Of a stretch of DNA of 64,000 bases, positions 61,891 through 64,000 are shown piece after piece; positions within the stretch are counted from its first letter, which is position 1; each line of letters begins with the position of its first letter. This stretch comes from Callipepla californica brunnescens (lineage: Eukaryota > Chordata > Aves > Galliformes > Odontophoridae), in the NCBI GenBank assembly GCA_023055505.1, contig JALIRH010000074.1, positions 1,955,001 to 2,019,000 on the forward strand. Reading direction: 5' to 3'. The notes below the pieces were generated by a model, which did not search any database, had not been told where the DNA came from, and saw nothing but the letters and a program-made list of their open reading frames with translations. Position numbers and translations under genes: made by a program.

Positions 61891-64000
61891 ATTCAGATGA
61901 AGTCTTTGTTTGCTTGAGGACTGTGATTATCTTAGAAAATTAAACTGGAAGAGATGATGTGATACTTTTAGATTTGCGATGCTAACCTTTTCCCTTCAAT
62001 CTGTTGATAAAAATTGTCTGAGATTTCCCCATCATAGTATTGTTATCCTCATCAGGAGAAAATGTTAGCAGCGTGGTCCTGTTCCTTCTGGGGACAACAT
62101 GACATAGGCCAAATATTCAGGATTGCAGATTAACTGGGGGGTAGGAGACCATGTCTAAAAAAGCTATGTTTCATGTACTTGGAAAATCTGTCTGATTCAG
62201 CCTTGTTTGTGAAACAGTCACAATGATTTATATAGAATATAATATGTCTCAACTGTACATAAGTGTCTTTGACAGAGCATTTATCCTAAATGGTTCTTGG
62301 AATATGTTGAGCCATAGAAACCCAGTTTTAAATAACAATGGGAAGAAAAGGAAGAAACAACTAACACAAAGCAGAGCATATATTCAGGGGAGGCTTAAGA
62401 AGCACTTGTGACAGTTAGAAAAGTCAGTGTGACACAGGAAGAGCTTTAAATGTCTTAACTGACTGGAGTTTGAAATTTTGGCTACAGTGAGCCAAAAGGC
62501 CTGTGTCTAAAAATACAGCAAAACAAAATACAAGCAAACAATACCAAAATGGCTGAGTTTTGCAGTTTCTGCAGGGATGCAGTTCCTACATTTGTGACAA
62601 AGTATTTCAACAAGAAATTGTGAAAACTCTTAATTTATTGGTTGTTTGTAAATCTTTGAGGAGTGTGAGAGAGATCCAGAAACAGTCTCTGTTCTTTATG
62701 GTCTTGGGATATGCCTTTATAAGTCCTCACAAACTTGATGGAACATGATTGAGCAGGAAAAGTGAAACAATGCCACTGCTTAATGTTGACCAACTTGCAA
62801 TGTGGGAGTTTCTCTGTGTATGCATTCCTCAACCTTGGCAGCAGCATATCTTTTCCATTATGGTCTTTAGAGCTGCTTTCAGAGCAACCTATCTACAATA
62901 TTGATGTGCGTATTTTAAGTATGCTGATGTTCATGAGTATTGGATTGAGTGGAGAGAGGGTGTAATGGTTGTATATAGTAAATAGTGGTTGTATTGCATA
63001 AAGATGAAATGCTCTGTTAATGAACCTGTACACATCCCTGCGGTCAGATGATTTTTGTCTTTGCTTCTGTGTTGTGGGGTTTGTTTGTTTGTTTTCTCCT
63101 TCCTCTTCAAAAGGTAAAGATGAAATTCTGAAACAGCTAGAAGGGCCCACAGGAGGAGATGTATAGCTACTAACTCAAAAACTAAGCCTATGTACACATT
63201 GAATAAATGTGTAAAAGCTCAAAACAAATGTTGAGCTGCTTGAGGGAAGAAATTGTTTTATGAATCATTGAGATGTAGGTGGTTTTGTCTTGCTTCTTGT
63301 GGAGCCATACACGAAATAAGAGGTCTTTCTCTCCTCTGCTTAAATCCATAGAGACATTTCTGCTTTACTTTGAAGTAGGCTTTACAAAGGAGTCTGGCCT
63401 AATGCATTGCATTCTGGCACTGAAAACTGAAAAATCAGATGGTTTTCAGGGAAGGTCATCTGGACTCTAATGTGGAGAGTTGAGGGGGGGAGATGTGGAC
63501 AGCACATGGAAAAAATGCAAGGACTGGAGGAAGAAGAAAAGCAGCTGCATGTTTATGTTTTGGCCACAGGAATTCACAAAAGGGATTGTTATGCATGAAC
63601 TGTGCCCAGAAGGGACAAGGGGAATGGTTTGAGCTGGCATGCAGGTTCTTTCAGAGGTCCATCATACTGAGGTTGTTTATGGCTGATTATTTTGACTGCT
63701 TCATAACATTAAGTTGCTGGATAGTCTTTCTCAGGTTAAATCAGAAGCCTTGTTATTTGAAATCATGAAAGTAATCTTAGAAAAATACCAGTGCCACTTC
63801 CCACTTAATAGCAATACTGTCTTGGCAAAATAGCAGTTGTTGGTTTCTAAGCTCTTTGTTCCTACGGTAGTATAATTATTGTTATGATCGAAATGATCAG
63901 TAGTCTGAACCTTGTTCAATAATAATGAAGCAGTATTGTCATAAATAGATTGCATAGTCTGGAATCAAGTTTAACCCCTGCCATCCATTTCAATTTCAGA
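61891..64000 (+). other. TRABD2B: TRABD2B intron continuing to the window edge
   Basis: No gene or transposon was recognised. A (TTTG)n-like patch lies near 63079-63096. The final bases, tccatttcaatttcag then A, have acceptor character, so the next exon could begin at the very last base, but a single base cannot confirm it. Confidence 0.5.

Noticed and set aside
1..64000. Novel multi-gene system, CRISPR array, viral integration, tRNA or rRNA genes
   Set aside because: No regularly spaced repeats, no clustered coding frames, no retroviral gag/pol/env-like frames and no clear tRNA or rRNA signature were seen.

Overview
The window is vertebrate nuclear DNA, almost certainly from a bird and probably a galliform (chicken, turkey or quail relative). 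The evidence is a set of short, 5'-truncated CR1 LINE fragments, one mariner-type element resembling the chicken Galluhop/Mariner1_GG family, overall low repeat density, CpG depletion, and two coding exons separated by a very long intron.

Only one protein-coding gene is supported: TRABD2B (TIKI2), a membrane-tethered metalloprotease that inactivates Wnt ligands, on the + strand. Two internal exons are visible. The first (95-269) encodes the segment beginning VPNFINTT and ending at FAFGAG. The second (60474-60564) continues [14 protein letters not shown]. They join in frame (phase 1) across an intron of 60,204 bp (270-60473). Another intron begins at 60565 and is still open, or just ending, at the right edge. 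The start codon, the signal peptide, the first half of the catalytic domain and the C-terminal tail lie outside the window.

The big intron is nearly empty of genes. It contains nine CR1 fragments on both strands, all to the right of 21 kb. It also holds one roughly 0.55 kb nonautonomous mariner copy (47044-47592), two ancient MIR-like SINE relics, several microsatellites, a very G-rich quadruplex-type run beside a TA repeat (2777-2843), a pure A37 tract, a 30-bp perfect palindrome and a 12-bp-stem hairpin. Four segments look by eye like possible conserved noncoding elements (15.2-15.8, 16.9-17.3, 22.7-23.0 and 28.5-28.8 kb), but only alignment could show that. The downstream intron carries the best-preserved LINE of the window, a CR1 tail on the minus strand with an uninterrupted 178-codon reading frame.

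I found no cluster of unknown genes, CRISPR array, tRNA, rRNA or novel defence-like or metabolic system. The stop-free stretches of 100-190 codons in the intron have no family resemblance and are within or near chance expectation for this much sequence.
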